Assembly: GCF_907164905.1 (NCBI RefSeq)
Contig: NZ_CAJRAF010000002.1
Location: forward strand, 62,001-126,000
Direction: 5' to 3'
DNA length: 64,000 bases
Origin: Dyadobacter sp. CECT 9275
Lineage (GTDB): Bacteria; Bacteroidota; Bacteroidia; Cytophagales; Spirosomataceae
The notes below the pieces were generated by a model. The model saw only the letters and a program-made list of their open reading frames with translations, had not been told where the DNA came from and made no database searches. The translations under genes were made by a program, and so were the position numbers. Positions within the stretch are counted from its first letter, which is position 1. Every line of letters starts with the position of its first letter. Positions 42,071-50,934 of the stretch are shown here, one piece after another.

Positions 42071-43876
42071 ATGAAAAAAGTCACAACACTTTTATTACTC
42101 TTTATCGCATTTGCCTTCAGCGTATCAGCACAAACTATCAACAGACCGAAGCTGGATACTCAGCTGAACATACTTACCAAGGAAAACAAGTCCGTGGGCA
42201 ACCTGGATAAATACTTAGGCATTTACAGCAGTACACAATTGCAACTCAAAATAACCATCAGCAAAAATGATACGACGCTAATGGCCCAGGCAACCGGGCA
42301 GAACGCATTTCCGCTGGAAGCTTCTGCAAAAGATCGATTCATATTTCATAAGGCCGGTATTGAGTTGTTATTTGATATTTCCAGAAGTAAAATGACGCTG
42401 AACCAAGGCGGTGAGACTTATTGGTTTACCAGAGATGGCACAACACATCAGCAGGTAATTGCGCAACAACCTATAATCTACCAGCCTGAAGCCATGCAGG
42501 CGGATCTTACGAAATTTAGAAATACACTTATCAAAGCACATCCTGGGCTCTATACAAATCAGACTCACGACGAATTTGAAAATTTAATGAATTCGTTAAT
42601 TGTAGAGACCGCAAAACCCCTAGAGGCAACAGCCTTCTATAAAGTTGTACTTAAAATGATTGCTAATATTCATGACGATCATACAGGTGCCCAAGCTTTT
42701 AACGAACTAGGCAGTATTATTGCCAATCAAAAATGGCTTCCGTTTCAAATTTTAGTTAAAGAAGAACGCATTTTCATAGTAAACAACCTGAGTAATCTTC
42801 AAATTCCGGACGGTTCTGAAATCCTGGCAATAGACGGTCATTTAAGCAATGAGATTTTATCTGCAATCTCAGTACATTTTTCTTCCGATGGAACTAGCCG
42901 CCTGGGGCTATTACATTCTTTGGGCACTTCTTACTTTAAGTTATTTGGTAAACTATACCCACAGATATTTGGAGAAAAATTGTCCTACAATCTTTCCTAC
43001 CGGGATTATAGATCTAAACAAATTTTAACTGTACAGGTAGAACCAGTAGCTGGACAGAACTATATCGATATTAAAACTAAGCGATATCCATCTTCGATAC
43101 CATCGACTGATGCCTTCAATTTTGAGATTAATAAGCAAGATAATTATGCAATTCTCAAGATCGATCGATTTTTTAAAGACAGTTTCCGTGAACCCGAAAA
43201 CACGTTTCCCGATTATTACAAGCAATGTTTTAAAGAAATTTCTTCTAACAAAATTGGAAATTTAATCATCGACTTAAGAGATAATAGTGGTGGTAAGGCA
43301 GAAAATGCAGCTTATTTGCTTCAATACTTTATTGATAAACCAATAGTTCCAGCCAAAGAAATAGTTACACTGGGGGATGATGAATACTTTTTGAAAACAA
43401 CCGGCGATAGACTTAAATTGGATGAAGAATTTGCCCCTGTAAGACAGAAGGACGGGACGTTTAGGGTCACAAAATTCGATAAAGTACGTGAATTGGCGAA
43501 ATTTAACCCAATTGGAGACTATCATTTTAACGGTAAACTAGTGGTACTGATTAATGGCGGAATGGTTTCTGCAGCAGGTACAGCCGCAGGACTTTTAAAA
43601 GAATATACAAACGCTATTCTGGTCGGAACCGAAACTTCTGGATATACAGGAATTAGCAATGGGGTACAAAAAATAACTATACGGGGAGACCATACTGAAA
43701 CCGCCATATCCATACCGCTTTTGCATGCAGTTTATGCAATAAACCCCGCTATTCAAAAAAGAGGAGCTATTCCTGATTATGAGGTCTCAAACTCTGTCCA
43801 GGACATGTTGGAAAACAGGGATGCAGTTTTAGAATTTGTATTTAAGAACTTATTGCAGATAAAGGCTAAGCGCTAA
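42071..43876 (+). CDS. S41 family serine peptidase, exported
   Basis: A 601-residue protein with a signal peptide (cleavage after V-S-A-Q, about residue 21). The N-terminal part (30-130) is a beta domain, followed by the helical tail-interacting region and the S41 peptidase core. The peptidase strand L-V-V-L-I-N-G-G-M-V-S-A-A-G-T carries the catalytic Ser, followed by G-T-E-T-S-G-Y-T-G; the region I-D-L-R-D-N-S-G-G is the family signature. Probably periplasmic or surface-exposed. Lower GC than its flanks; flanked by two HTH remnants, so likely acquired. Confidence 0.88.
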   Translation: MKKVTTLLLLFIAFAFSVSAQTINRPKLDTQLNILTKENKSVGNLDKYLGIYSSTQLQLKITISKNDTTLMAQATGQNAFPLEASAKDRFIFHKAGIELLFDISRSKMTLNQGGETYWFTRDGTTHQQVIAQQPIIYQPEAMQADLTKFRNTLIKAHPGLYTNQTHDEFENLMNSLIVETAKPLEATAFYKVVLKMIANIHDDHTGAQAFNELGSIIANQKWLPFQILVKEERIFIVNNLSNLQIPDGSEILAIDGHLSNEILSAISVHFSSDGTSRLGLLHSLGTSYFKLFGKLYPQIFGEKLSYNLSYRDYRSKQILTVQVEPVAGQNYIDIKTKRYPSSIPSTDAFNFEINKQDNYAILKIDRFFKDSFREPENTFPDYYKQCFKEISSNKIGNLIIDLRDNSGGKAENAAYLLQYFIDKPIVPAKEIVTLGDDEYFLKTTGDRLKLDEEFAPVRQKDGTFRVTKFDKVRELAKFNPIGDYHFNGKLVVLINGGMVSAAGTAAGLLKEYTNAILVGTETSGYTGISNGVQKITIRGDHTETAISIPLLHAVYAINPAIQKRGAIPDYEVSNSVQDMLENRDAVLEFVFKNLLQIKAKR

Positions 43877-44284
43877 ACAGTGCGACGGTCGCCGCTATTT
43901 TTCGTCCATTTGTAAGAAGAACCTCATCTATGAACAGAATCTCAAAGCAGCTGGGTATAGCATATGGTACAGTTTATAACTATTATGCCTCAAAGCTAAA
44001 AATATAGTGAATGCTGCGGTTTCCCAACACCATTTTGTGAAAAGTAAAAACAGGCTCTTTTTCGACTAAACCAGGCTAACAGATAAATTATGCACGTAGC
44101 TACCCTACCCTTGGCTTGCGCATCGTGCACCCGGAGCACCGCCCGTAGCAGTAGGTACTTTGGACGAGCTGTCAAAAGTACCTGCAAACCCAGCAATCAA
44201 CAGAAATAATGTGTTGCGTGTTTTTGTGTTTCAAAATTGGATATGTGAGTAAAAAGATAAGTAGTTGATAAGAAAAGCCCGATA
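43877..44284. other. Spacer with second HTH remnant
   Basis: 407 bases between the S41 peptidase and the ABC permease gene. It contains the second resolvase-like tail at 43930-44007 and its diverged downstream repeat up to about 44065. The remainder (44070-44284) shows no gene or hairpin I can support. Confidence 0.45.
43930..44007 (+). pseudogene. Resolvase-like HTH tail, copy 2
   Basis: A 25-codon frame M-N-R-I-S-K-Q-L-G-I-A-Y-G-T-V-Y-N-Y-Y, ending at TAG 44005-44007. It repeats the core of copy 1 with changes and lacks the copy 1 upstream codons in usable form. Similarity continues past the stop (GCTGCGGTT...AAC..C..TTT), so the repeat is a DNA-level duplication, not convergence. Confidence 0.55.
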
Positions 44285-45037
44285 TCAGGCACGGAATTTC
44301 TTTGTAAAATCATTATAACTTAGGGTGATCAATAACAATGTATATAGTACAGCAATCCAGAGAAATTTTGGTAGTATGATACTGTCTGTCAAAGGATAAT
44401 TCCATACCTGAAATGGCATCCCATAAGGAAAGAAAATAATATAGGGACCGTTTTTAAACAGTAATCCCAATAGCAACCCTAATAATCCAAGTCCCAGAGA
44501 AGTGACAAGATTCTCCATCCTTATTGATATCCAGTACTGAATGATAACCATAGGAATGATCGAAACAAAAAAGTCCGTGATAAATTTTAATATATACCCA
44601 CTGGGAACGCCAAATTCGGAGAATTTTAATTCTGTTTTTACTATTCCTAAGAAATGACCCATGGAAATAGCGAAAACGAAGTACAGAATGATGAATACAA
44701 GAATTGTTGTAAAAATGAATGTGAGTTTGACAAAATAGAGCTTTGCCCTGGATACCGGTAACGTAAAAAGATGTTTCCAACTATGGGCTTTATGCTCGAC
44801 ATTCAAAATGAGCCCGATGATTAATAATATAAAACCAGTGGAAAAAAGGCAGTTTCCATTGAAGGTTCTGAGCAGATATTCATGCCACGGATTTGTACCT
44901 GACGCGGGTACAAACTCCTTTGTGCTAATGAGATAGGCGGACAGTAATAAAACCGGCATAAACAGCGCACCCAGTATTGTGAGCCAAAGGGCAAATGTAT
45001 TCTTGAGCTTCATTAACTCAGTATAAAACAATTTCAT
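44285..45037 (-). CDS. ABC-2 type transporter permease
   Basis: A 250-residue membrane protein with six hydrophobic segments, starting M-K-L-F-Y-T-E-L-M-K-L-K-N, a pattern seen in lantibiotic-immunity/NatB-like permeases. It follows the ATPase gene with a four-base overlap (45034-45037), so they form one exporter. A LytS/LytTR pair is divergent upstream, hinting at control by peptide or envelope stress. Confidence 0.82.
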   Translation of the reverse strand: MKLFYTELMKLKNTFALWLTILGALFMPVLLLSAYLISTKEFVPASGTNPWHEYLLRTFNGNCLFSTGFILLIIGLILNVEHKAHSWKHLFTLPVSRAKLYFVKLTFIFTTILVFIILYFVFAISMGHFLGIVKTELKFSEFGVPSGYILKFITDFFVSIIPMVIIQYWISIRMENLVTSLGLGLLGLLLGLLFKNGPYIIFFPYGMPFQVWNYPLTDSIILPKFLWIAVLYTLLLITLSYNDFTKKFRA

Positions 45038-45966
45038 GACGGCTCACTTTGGTTTATAAATGATAAAAAGATTTGTTCCAGGCTGCTTTCAATTACCTGC
45101 ATCCGATAAATGTCCAGACCAGCCTTTACTAATAAATGGGTTATAAACGACAGATCCCTAATACCCAGAAATTTTACTTCCAAATATTCTTTTCCTTGTC
45201 TGACGGAATAGTTGTTTTCCATTAGCAGACTTATGGCCTGTTTATTGAGATTTGTGTCTAGTTCAATGACAGCCTTTTCTTCTCTGATTTGCTGCAACTC
45301 CTTAAATGAACCCTGAAAAAGCAGTTTGCCGTGGTTTAGTATCCCAACATGAGAAACCAGTCTTTCTATTTCGGTAAGCAGATGGCTGGAGATTAAGAGT
45401 GTTACACCCTGCTCTTTGCTGAGTGAGGACAACAGTTCTCTGATTTCGATCATACCATTCGGATCTAAGCCATTGGTCGGCTCATCGAGGATTAGCAAGT
45501 CAGGTTCAGGAAGTAGTGCAATCGCCAGTCCTAACCGTTGTTTCATTCCAAGTGAATATTTTCTGACATGTCTCTCTCCGTCCGAACTAAGACCTACCGT
45601 TTTTAATACTTGAAGTACTCTGCTCCTTGGGATATTTCTGATGTTGGCGGTTATCAATAGGTTGTCCCTGCCCGTCAGGTGCTCATAAAGTGAAGGTGTT
45701 TCTATGAGCGCCCCTATTTTAGAAAATATACTATTGGAGCTGCGTGCTACCTGTTGACCAAAAAGCCTCACCGAGCCGGTTACGGGAGTTAATAAGTTCA
45801 GAATTAACCTGATCGAGGTTGTCTTACCTGCACCATTCGGTCCTAAAAAACCGTAAATGGCGCCTTCAGCGATTTTAAGGTTTACATCGCTGAGGATGTT
45901 TTGACCTTTTGAATAACCAAACGATAAATTGCTGGTTTCAATAATATACTCCTTTTTGTTTTGCAT
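45034..45966 (-). CDS. ABC transporter ATP-binding protein
   Basis: About 310 residues from M-Q-N-K-K-E-Y (ATG 45964-45966); the longer frame to 46086 has no support. Walker A G-P-N-G-A-G-K-T-T, signature Y-S-L-G-M-K-Q-R-L (short variant S-L-G-M-K-Q), Walker B L-L-I-L-D-E-P-T-N-G-L-D-P-N-G and switch His in S-S-H-L-L are present. The C-terminal extension of about 90 residues is typical of drug or lantibiotic exporters (MutF/BcrA-like). Works with the overlapping permease. Confidence 0.92.
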   Translation of the reverse strand: MQNKKEYIIETSNLSFGYSKGQNILSDVNLKIAEGAIYGFLGPNGAGKTTSIRLILNLLTPVTGSVRLFGQQVARSSNSIFSKIGALIETPSLYEHLTGRDNLLITANIRNIPRSRVLQVLKTVGLSSDGERHVRKYSLGMKQRLGLAIALLPEPDLLILDEPTNGLDPNGMIEIRELLSSLSKEQGVTLLISSHLLTEIERLVSHVGILNHGKLLFQGSFKELQQIREEKAVIELDTNLNKQAISLLMENNYSVRQGKEYLEVKFLGIRDLSFITHLLVKAGLDIYRMQVIESSLEQIFLSFINQSEPS

Positions 45967-46169
45967 ATCAGTAGGTAAATGATGATGCAATATTTGCTGT
46001 TTTTGAAGTATGTATAAAATTGTTGGGATACAATGAGGAATCTCCATGCCATAAACGGCATTTGGTATGTCTAAGCAATTGAGCATCCAATTTCTTGAAA
46101 TGAGCCTTAGAAACTAGGTGTTGAGCATTAAAACTTTCGATTGTTTGGCGAAATATACATCTTTAAGTT

Positions 46170-47210
46170 ATGGAACAATTAGAACGGTTGATTGCTAGGT
46201 TGATTTTATCCAGGGTCTGGATACATGTGTTATTTTGTGTGGTATTTGTTCTTGTATTCGCTGTTTCGGTCGTTTTAAGTGGTAATAAAGGTGTTGCCAG
46301 CGCAGCTATGCTTACCTGTCTGTTTGTATTATCTTGTACTTACGCCGGAAGATGGTGCGGAAAATACTGGTTAAAAACGGGCGTACACGCATCGTTTCTC
46401 CAAAAACTCCTTCTAAGTATTTTGATTTTTTCCTTAACTGGCGCAGCTGGAGGTAGTTATTTATATAGAGGCGAACTTTTTCAATATTTCGTGCAGTACT
46501 TCACCGTCAGCTTTCCTATGGTTATTCTGTTTATTTTCTTTGGAATAGCTATCGCCCTGGCAAGAAATAGTCTGTATAGACAGATCAATGAAGCACAGGT
46601 ACTACAGAAGCAAAAAGAGAGTGAAATGCGGTTATTATTATCCCAACTCAGCCCTCACTTCCTTTTTAACACCTTGAATAACATTTACGGAATTTCACTT
46701 ACCCAGCATCAAAGAGTACCATCTTTGCTGCTCAAACTTTCGGAGCTTCTCAGATATTCCGTGTATGAAACACGCGCGCAATTTATATCGCTTCAGGACG
46801 AACTGCTGTATATTAGAAATTATATTGATTTCGAAAAAATACAAACGGGAGATAGAGTTCATTTACACATTGATATACCGGAAGTTATCGATTTGAATTT
46901 GCGAATTGCTCCGATGCTCTTGATTGTTTTTGTAGAAAACGCCTTTAAATATTCGAAGATTACGAAAGATCCAAAAAGCTTTATCTCCATTAGGCTCAAT
47001 GTAAAAGGCGATTGGATTTATTTTGAGGTGGAAAATTCATACGACCCGGCGTATAGGCAGGAAACAGAACCATCGGAGTCCTCAGGTATCGGCCTGCATC
47101 ATACATTGAAAAGATTGAAATTGATTTATGGGAACGACTGCCTTTATAACAACTTTGCAGAAAATGGCAAGTACCGTATTGAACTTTGTTTAAAAGCCAG
47201 CAATAAATGA
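46170..47210 (+). CDS. LytS-type sensor histidine kinase
   Basis: A 346-residue kinase with four hydrophobic segments in the first 150 residues, a short coiled linker (V-L-Q-K-Q-K-E-S-E-M-R-L-L-L), the His_kinase core with phospho-acceptor His in L-S-P-H-F-L-F-N-T-L-N-N and a HATPase domain (V-E-N-A-F-K-Y, G-I-G-L-H-H-T-L-K-R-L). Its stop overlaps the LytTR gene by four bases. Divergent from the ABC exporter with a 200-base gap. Confidence 0.9.
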   Translation: MEQLERLIARLILSRVWIHVLFCVVFVLVFAVSVVLSGNKGVASAAMLTCLFVLSCTYAGRWCGKYWLKTGVHASFLQKLLLSILIFSLTGAAGGSYLYRGELFQYFVQYFTVSFPMVILFIFFGIAIALARNSLYRQINEAQVLQKQKESEMRLLLSQLSPHFLFNTLNNIYGISLTQHQRVPSLLLKLSELLRYSVYETRAQFISLQDELLYIRNYIDFEKIQTGDRVHLHIDIPEVIDLNLRIAPMLLIVFVENAFKYSKITKDPKSFISIRLNVKGDWIYFEVENSYDPAYRQETEPSESSGIGLHHTLKRLKLIYGNDCLYNNFAENGKYRIELCLKASNK

Positions 47211-47926
47211 TTAATTGCCTTATTGTCGATGATGCACCGGTTGCACGAGATATTCTTGTGGAGTACTGCAAGCTCCTTCCCATGCTTCATGTGTCTGCGA
47301 CTTGTGCAGACGCCTTTGAAGCAAGAGAAAAACTGCAGCAAGTTCCGATCGATCTTCTTTTTTTGGATATCAACATGCCAATACTCACAGGTATAGAACT
47401 GGTGAAAACATTAAAGTATCCTGTTCAGGTAATTTTCACTACTGCTTACAAAGAATTTGCCACGGATGCTTTTGATTTAGGAGCATGTGATTATCTGGTT
47501 AAGCCATTTTCTCTGGAACGTTTTATTATTGCTATAGACCGAGCGGCTGAAAGGATAGGCAAACCAAGTAGCCCCACGGAATATACCTCAAATGTGCCTG
47601 TGCTTGGGAACAATCATTTACTTTTTCGAAGTGAAGGCATAATCAATAAGTTAGGTTATGATCAGATCCTTTATTTAGAAGCATCAAGAAACAATACAAA
47701 AGTTGTAACGTCAGAAGGAACGCTTGTAAGTACCACACCGCTGTCGTCTATTGAAAAACTTTTACCTCAGAACCTGTTTTCTCGTGTACATCGGTCATTT
47801 ATTGTCAACAGATCAAAGGTTACCTCTTTGCATGGCAACCGGGTACTGCTTAATAAAATTGAAATTCCTGTAGGTAGTAATTATAAAAACATTTTTTTTG
47901 AAACGCTAGGTATCAAGACCAAATAA
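47207..47926 (+). CDS. LytTR-type response regulator
   Basis: A 239-residue regulator: receiver domain (I-V-D-D-A at 5-9, phospho-Asp in F-L-D-I-N-M-P, Lys in V-K-P-F) and C-terminal LytTR domain (Y-D-Q-I-L-Y-L-E-A-S-R-N ... F-S-R-V-H-R-S-F-I-V-N). Overlaps its kinase gene by four bases. The divergent ABC exporter is the obvious candidate target. Convergent with the TIM-barrel genes through a terminator at 48057. Confidence 0.9.
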   Translation: MINCLIVDDAPVARDILVEYCKLLPMLHVSATCADAFEAREKLQQVPIDLLFLDINMPILTGIELVKTLKYPVQVIFTTAYKEFATDAFDLGACDYLVKPFSLERFIIAIDRAAERIGKPSSPTEYTSNVPVLGNNHLLFRSEGIINKLGYDQILYLEASRNNTKVVTSEGTLVSTTPLSSIEKLLPQNLFSRVHRSFIVNRSKVTSLHGNRVLLNKIEIPVGSNYKNIFFETLGIKTK

Positions 47927-48056
47927 TGCCGAAGAATGCCTTCAGATTTAGCTACGACAGGTAAATATGCGGGAGGTTTTGTTTTATTAAAACCTCAGAA
48001 GCTTAAAAATGGCGTTTTAGTGTAGTAAATAACTGAATCTTAACTCATTTTAACGC

Positions 48057-48096
48057 AAAATCCGCAGCCAAAAATTGGTCTGCGGATTTTTAAAAT
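48057..48096. terminator. Bidirectional terminator between LytTR and TIM-barrel genes
   Basis: Arms AAAATCCGCAG (48057-48067) and CTGCGGATTTT (48080-48090) with A and T tracts, between convergent genes. Confidence 0.8.
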
Positions 48097-48122
48097 GGTG
48101 CCAAAATTGCCAGGAATTACCC

Positions 48123-49007
48123 TTATATGTCGCAAATCATCACCCCTTGCCGTAAAGAAGTCAGCGGATCGGCTTTGGGAATAAACTCCTGGGCTACAAA
48201 ACCTTTAAAACCGGTGTCGAAAATGGCTTTCATGATCGCAGGATAGTTCAGTTCCTGCGTTTCATCAATTTCATTTCTTCCTGGTACACCACCCGTATGA
48301 TAATGCCCGATATACTTGTGGTATTTCCGGATCGTGGCGATCACATCCCCCTCCATAATCTGCATGTGATAAATATCATAGAGTAACTTGAATTTTTCAG
48401 AACCAACCATTTCACACAAAGCAGCGCCCCAGGCTGTATGATCACACATATAATCTTTGTGATTTACCTTGCTGTTCAGCAATTCCATGATCAGTGTCAC
48501 ATTATATTTTTCAGCAGACGGTATAAGTCTTTTCAAACCGGCCGCGCAGTTTCGCAGACCGTCCATGTCGGACATGCCGCGGCGGTTTCCCGAAAAACAA
48601 ATGACAGTGGTGTAACCCGCGGCATTTAATTTGGGGAAAAGTTCTTCATAGCTCTTCACCAGTTCGTCATGGTTGGCCGGATCATTAAAACCTTTTTCGA
48701 TGCCCATGCCTGCACCATTTGGTAAGGCACAGGTTAAGCCATACTTTTTCAGAACCGGCCATTCCTCTGGGCCTAACAGTTCAATGGAGGTAAGCCCGAT
48801 TTTTTTGGCTTCCGCGGCAAATGTCTCAAGCGGAATTTTACCATAACACCATTTGCACACCGAATGATTGATGTTTCCCTTGAGCATGGTGGCGTTCCAC
48901 TCCGCTGGCAGAGTTCCGCTAATGGAAATGGTCGGAGATACGGAGGCGGCGGTCAAACCGGCCAGTACTTTTTTTAAGGAAGATCTTCTGGTAATTTTAT
49001 TTTTCAT
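48123..49007 (-). CDS. Tat-exported TIM-barrel protein, hydroxypyruvate isomerase-like, copy 2
   Basis: A 294-residue protein of the sugar-phosphate isomerase/epimerase (AP-endonuclease 2) barrel. A twin-arginine start (I-T-R-R-S-S-L-K-K-V, then a hydrophobic stretch) suggests Tat export. Barrel marks include G-L-T-S-I-E-L-L-G-P-E-E-W, I-C-F-S-G-N-R-R-G, M-E-L-L-N-S-K, L-L-Y-D-I-Y-H-M-Q (metal Asp/His), H-Y-H-T-G-G-V-P-G-R-N-E-I and a closing F-V-A-Q-E-F-I-P metal Glu. It is a close tandem paralogue of the next gene. Last gene of the leftward cluster; substrate unknown. Confidence 0.85.
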   Translation of the reverse strand: MKNKITRRSSLKKVLAGLTAASVSPTISISGTLPAEWNATMLKGNINHSVCKWCYGKIPLETFAAEAKKIGLTSIELLGPEEWPVLKKYGLTCALPNGAGMGIEKGFNDPANHDELVKSYEELFPKLNAAGYTTVICFSGNRRGMSDMDGLRNCAAGLKRLIPSAEKYNVTLIMELLNSKVNHKDYMCDHTAWGAALCEMVGSEKFKLLYDIYHMQIMEGDVIATIRKYHKYIGHYHTGGVPGRNEIDETQELNYPAIMKAIFDTGFKGFVAQEFIPKADPLTSLRQGVMICDI

Positions 49008-49027
49008 TTGGACGAGGTTATGAGTTA

Positions 49028-49927
49028 TCAGGCAATATCACAGATTGTTACACCCTGTTTTAGCGAGGCTATGTCATCCTTTCTGCTGGGGATAAACTCC
49101 TGGCCTACAAAACCTTTATAACCAGTTTCAACAATAGCTTTCATAATTGCAGGGTAATAAAGTTCCTGTGTATTGTCTATTTCGTTACGGCCCGGAACAC
49201 CGCCGGTGTGATAATGAGCAATGTAACGGTGGTACTTGCGAATGGTTGCAATCACATCGCCCTCCATGATCTGCATGTGGTAGATATCGTACAGCAGCTT
49301 GAATTTTTCGGAACCTACCATTTCACAAAGGGCAGCCCCCCATTCGGTCCGGTCGCACATATAGTCCTTGTGGTCAACCTTGCTGTTCAGCAGTTCCATC
49401 ACCAGTGTAACATTATGTTTTTCCGCAAGCGGCATGAGCCGTCGGAGTGCCTGGGCCGCATTACGCAACCCGTCGGTATCAGACATACCTCTCCTGTTTC
49501 CGGAAAAACAAATGACCTTGTCGTAACCTGCCGCCTTCACTTTAGGAATAATATCTTCAAATCCCCTGATGAGTTCTTCGTGATTGGTAGGATCATTAAA
49601 TCCTTTGTCCAAACTTCGGGTAAGTCCTTCGCCCCATGGTAGAGCACAGGTGAGACCATACTTTTTAATAATAGGCCATTCTTCGGGACCCAGTAGTTCA
49701 ATGGATTTAAGTCCTATTTTTTTTGCCTCCAAGGCAAGGGTTTCCAACGGGATTTTACTGTAGCACCACCGGCAGACAGAATGATTGATCTTACCGTTCA
49801 GCTCCATTCCCAATAATTCGCTGGAGGTACTGAATGCTTCTGATATGGGTATACTTACGAGGCCGGCTCCGGCTGCAAGATTTTTAAGGGTACTACGCCT
49901 TGTCTTTTTCGGGTGTAAGTCTGACAC
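49028..49927 (-). CDS. Tat-exported TIM-barrel protein, hydroxypyruvate isomerase-like, copy 1
   Basis: A 299-residue paralogue of the downstream gene, with nearly the same barrel and metal motifs (I-E-L-L-G-P-E-E-W, S-G-N-R-R-G-M-S-D, M-E-L-L-N-S-K-V-D-H-K-D-Y, L-L-Y-D-I-Y-H-M-Q-I-M-E-G-D-V, H-T-G-G-V-P-G-R-N-E-I-D). The N-terminus K-T-R-R-S-T-L-K-N-L-A-A is a twin-arginine signal. Two differences are a small insertion in the G-E-G-L-T-R loop and a different tail (S-R-K-D-D). Cluster position after ThuA suggests a role on a sugar-like product in the periplasm. Confidence 0.85.
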   Translation of the reverse strand: MSDLHPKKTRRSTLKNLAAGAGLVSIPISEAFSTSSELLGMELNGKINHSVCRWCYSKIPLETLALEAKKIGLKSIELLGPEEWPIIKKYGLTCALPWGEGLTRSLDKGFNDPTNHEELIRGFEDIIPKVKAAGYDKVICFSGNRRGMSDTDGLRNAAQALRRLMPLAEKHNVTLVMELLNSKVDHKDYMCDRTEWGAALCEMVGSEKFKLLYDIYHMQIMEGDVIATIRKYHRYIAHYHTGGVPGRNEIDNTQELYYPAIMKAIVETGYKGFVGQEFIPSRKDDIASLKQGVTICDIA

Positions 49928-49960
49928 TTTTAATGTGAAGTTGAGTGTATGAAATAGAAA

Positions 49961-50860
49961 CTATCTGCTGGTTCCCTGAGTAGCGGTTGGGAAATTCCGG
50001 GGTACGGCCTGTGTCACTTTTCCAGTTGCCACCCACTCAGCTCCTCTTTGTAAGGTAGTGATAAATCCGATACATTTTTGCGAGTAGGTCTCATGCCCCA
50101 GGGTAGTGTGGAAAATTCGGCCTTTGCCATAAGTGAGGGCCATAAGTATAGGTTCGTTCCTCCCCGACCCGTTTTGTTCAACCGGACTATAGGCAGTTGC
50201 CAGCACATCCACATTTTCGGCCGGGCCGCGGAGACGGTCGTAAAGCTCATCTTTCTGGTGTAACCACTCAATAGGCAAACCCTTCATGATCGGATGATTT
50301 TTGTTTCTTGTTTTAACAATAAATTCGTGCTGATGCCCATGGCTGCCGCCTACACCGGGCCTGGTATCTTTTACAAATTCCTTTTTCTGGTCGTCATAGT
50401 ACAGGTACGGGCCACTTTTCTCATTTCGTCCCTCCCATCCGCCGATGCCAATCATCTTATTGTAAGCCACCCAATTCGGGAAAGCATTGTCAGCAGCGTG
50501 TACCACTACTACCCCACCCCCATTTTTGACGAATTTTTCAAAAGCTTCGTTGGTCTTATCGGGCCAGGAATCTCCGTTAAAATTGGAAAGTACCACGTCA
50601 TATTTGCTGAAGTCTGGCTGGAAGCTACTCATATTCTCGCCTTTTTTCGGCGTGGTGGTAACGTCTACCGTGAAAAGGCCGGTCTCTTCCAAATAGCCCT
50701 TCATCATCTGTGTACCTTCGGCCATGTTCCGGTGATTGTTCTGCCCGTCAACGATGAGTACTTTATATGGCTTTTTAGGTATTGTTGCTGAAAATGAATG
50801 GTTTATAGTCCCGATTACAGAAAGAAACAGAACAATTAATGTAATTTTGAAGCGTCCCAT
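49961..50860 (-). CDS. ThuA domain protein, exported
   Basis: A 299-residue protein with an N-terminal signal peptide (cleavage near S-F-S-A) and a ThuA (glutamine-amidotransferase-like fold) domain: V-L-I-V-D-G-Q-N-N-H, V-V-L-S-N-F-N-G-D-S-W-P, G-G-G-V-V-V-V-H-A-A-D-N-A-F and R-I-F-H-T-T-L-G-H. ThuA proteins are linked to trehalose or ketosugar use in other bacteria; the reaction is not established. It is transcribed with the two TIM-barrel genes (33- and 20-base gaps) and is separated from the dehydrogenase by a terminator-like hairpin. Confidence 0.88.
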   Translation of the reverse strand: MGRFKITLIVLFLSVIGTINHSFSATIPKKPYKVLIVDGQNNHRNMAEGTQMMKGYLEETGLFTVDVTTTPKKGENMSSFQPDFSKYDVVLSNFNGDSWPDKTNEAFEKFVKNGGGVVVVHAADNAFPNWVAYNKMIGIGGWEGRNEKSGPYLYYDDQKKEFVKDTRPGVGGSHGHQHEFIVKTRNKNHPIMKGLPIEWLHQKDELYDRLRGPAENVDVLATAYSPVEQNGSGRNEPILMALTYGKGRIFHTTLGHETYSQKCIGFITTLQRGAEWVATGKVTQAVPRNFPTATQGTSR

Positions 50861-50884
50861 AGGATAGTTGCCTGGATAAAATAA

Positions 50885-50914
50885 AAGGGTATTTCCACAA
50901 TTGGAAATACCCTT
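50885..50914 (-). terminator. Hairpin after the PVC-type dehydrogenase gene
   Basis: Perfect arms AAGGGTATTTCCA and TGGAAATACCCTT around CAAT, followed on the minus strand by TTTTATTTTA. Positioned between the dehydrogenase and ThuA genes. Confidence 0.75.
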
Positions 50915-50934
50915 ACAAAAGCTAGCAACGTCCG

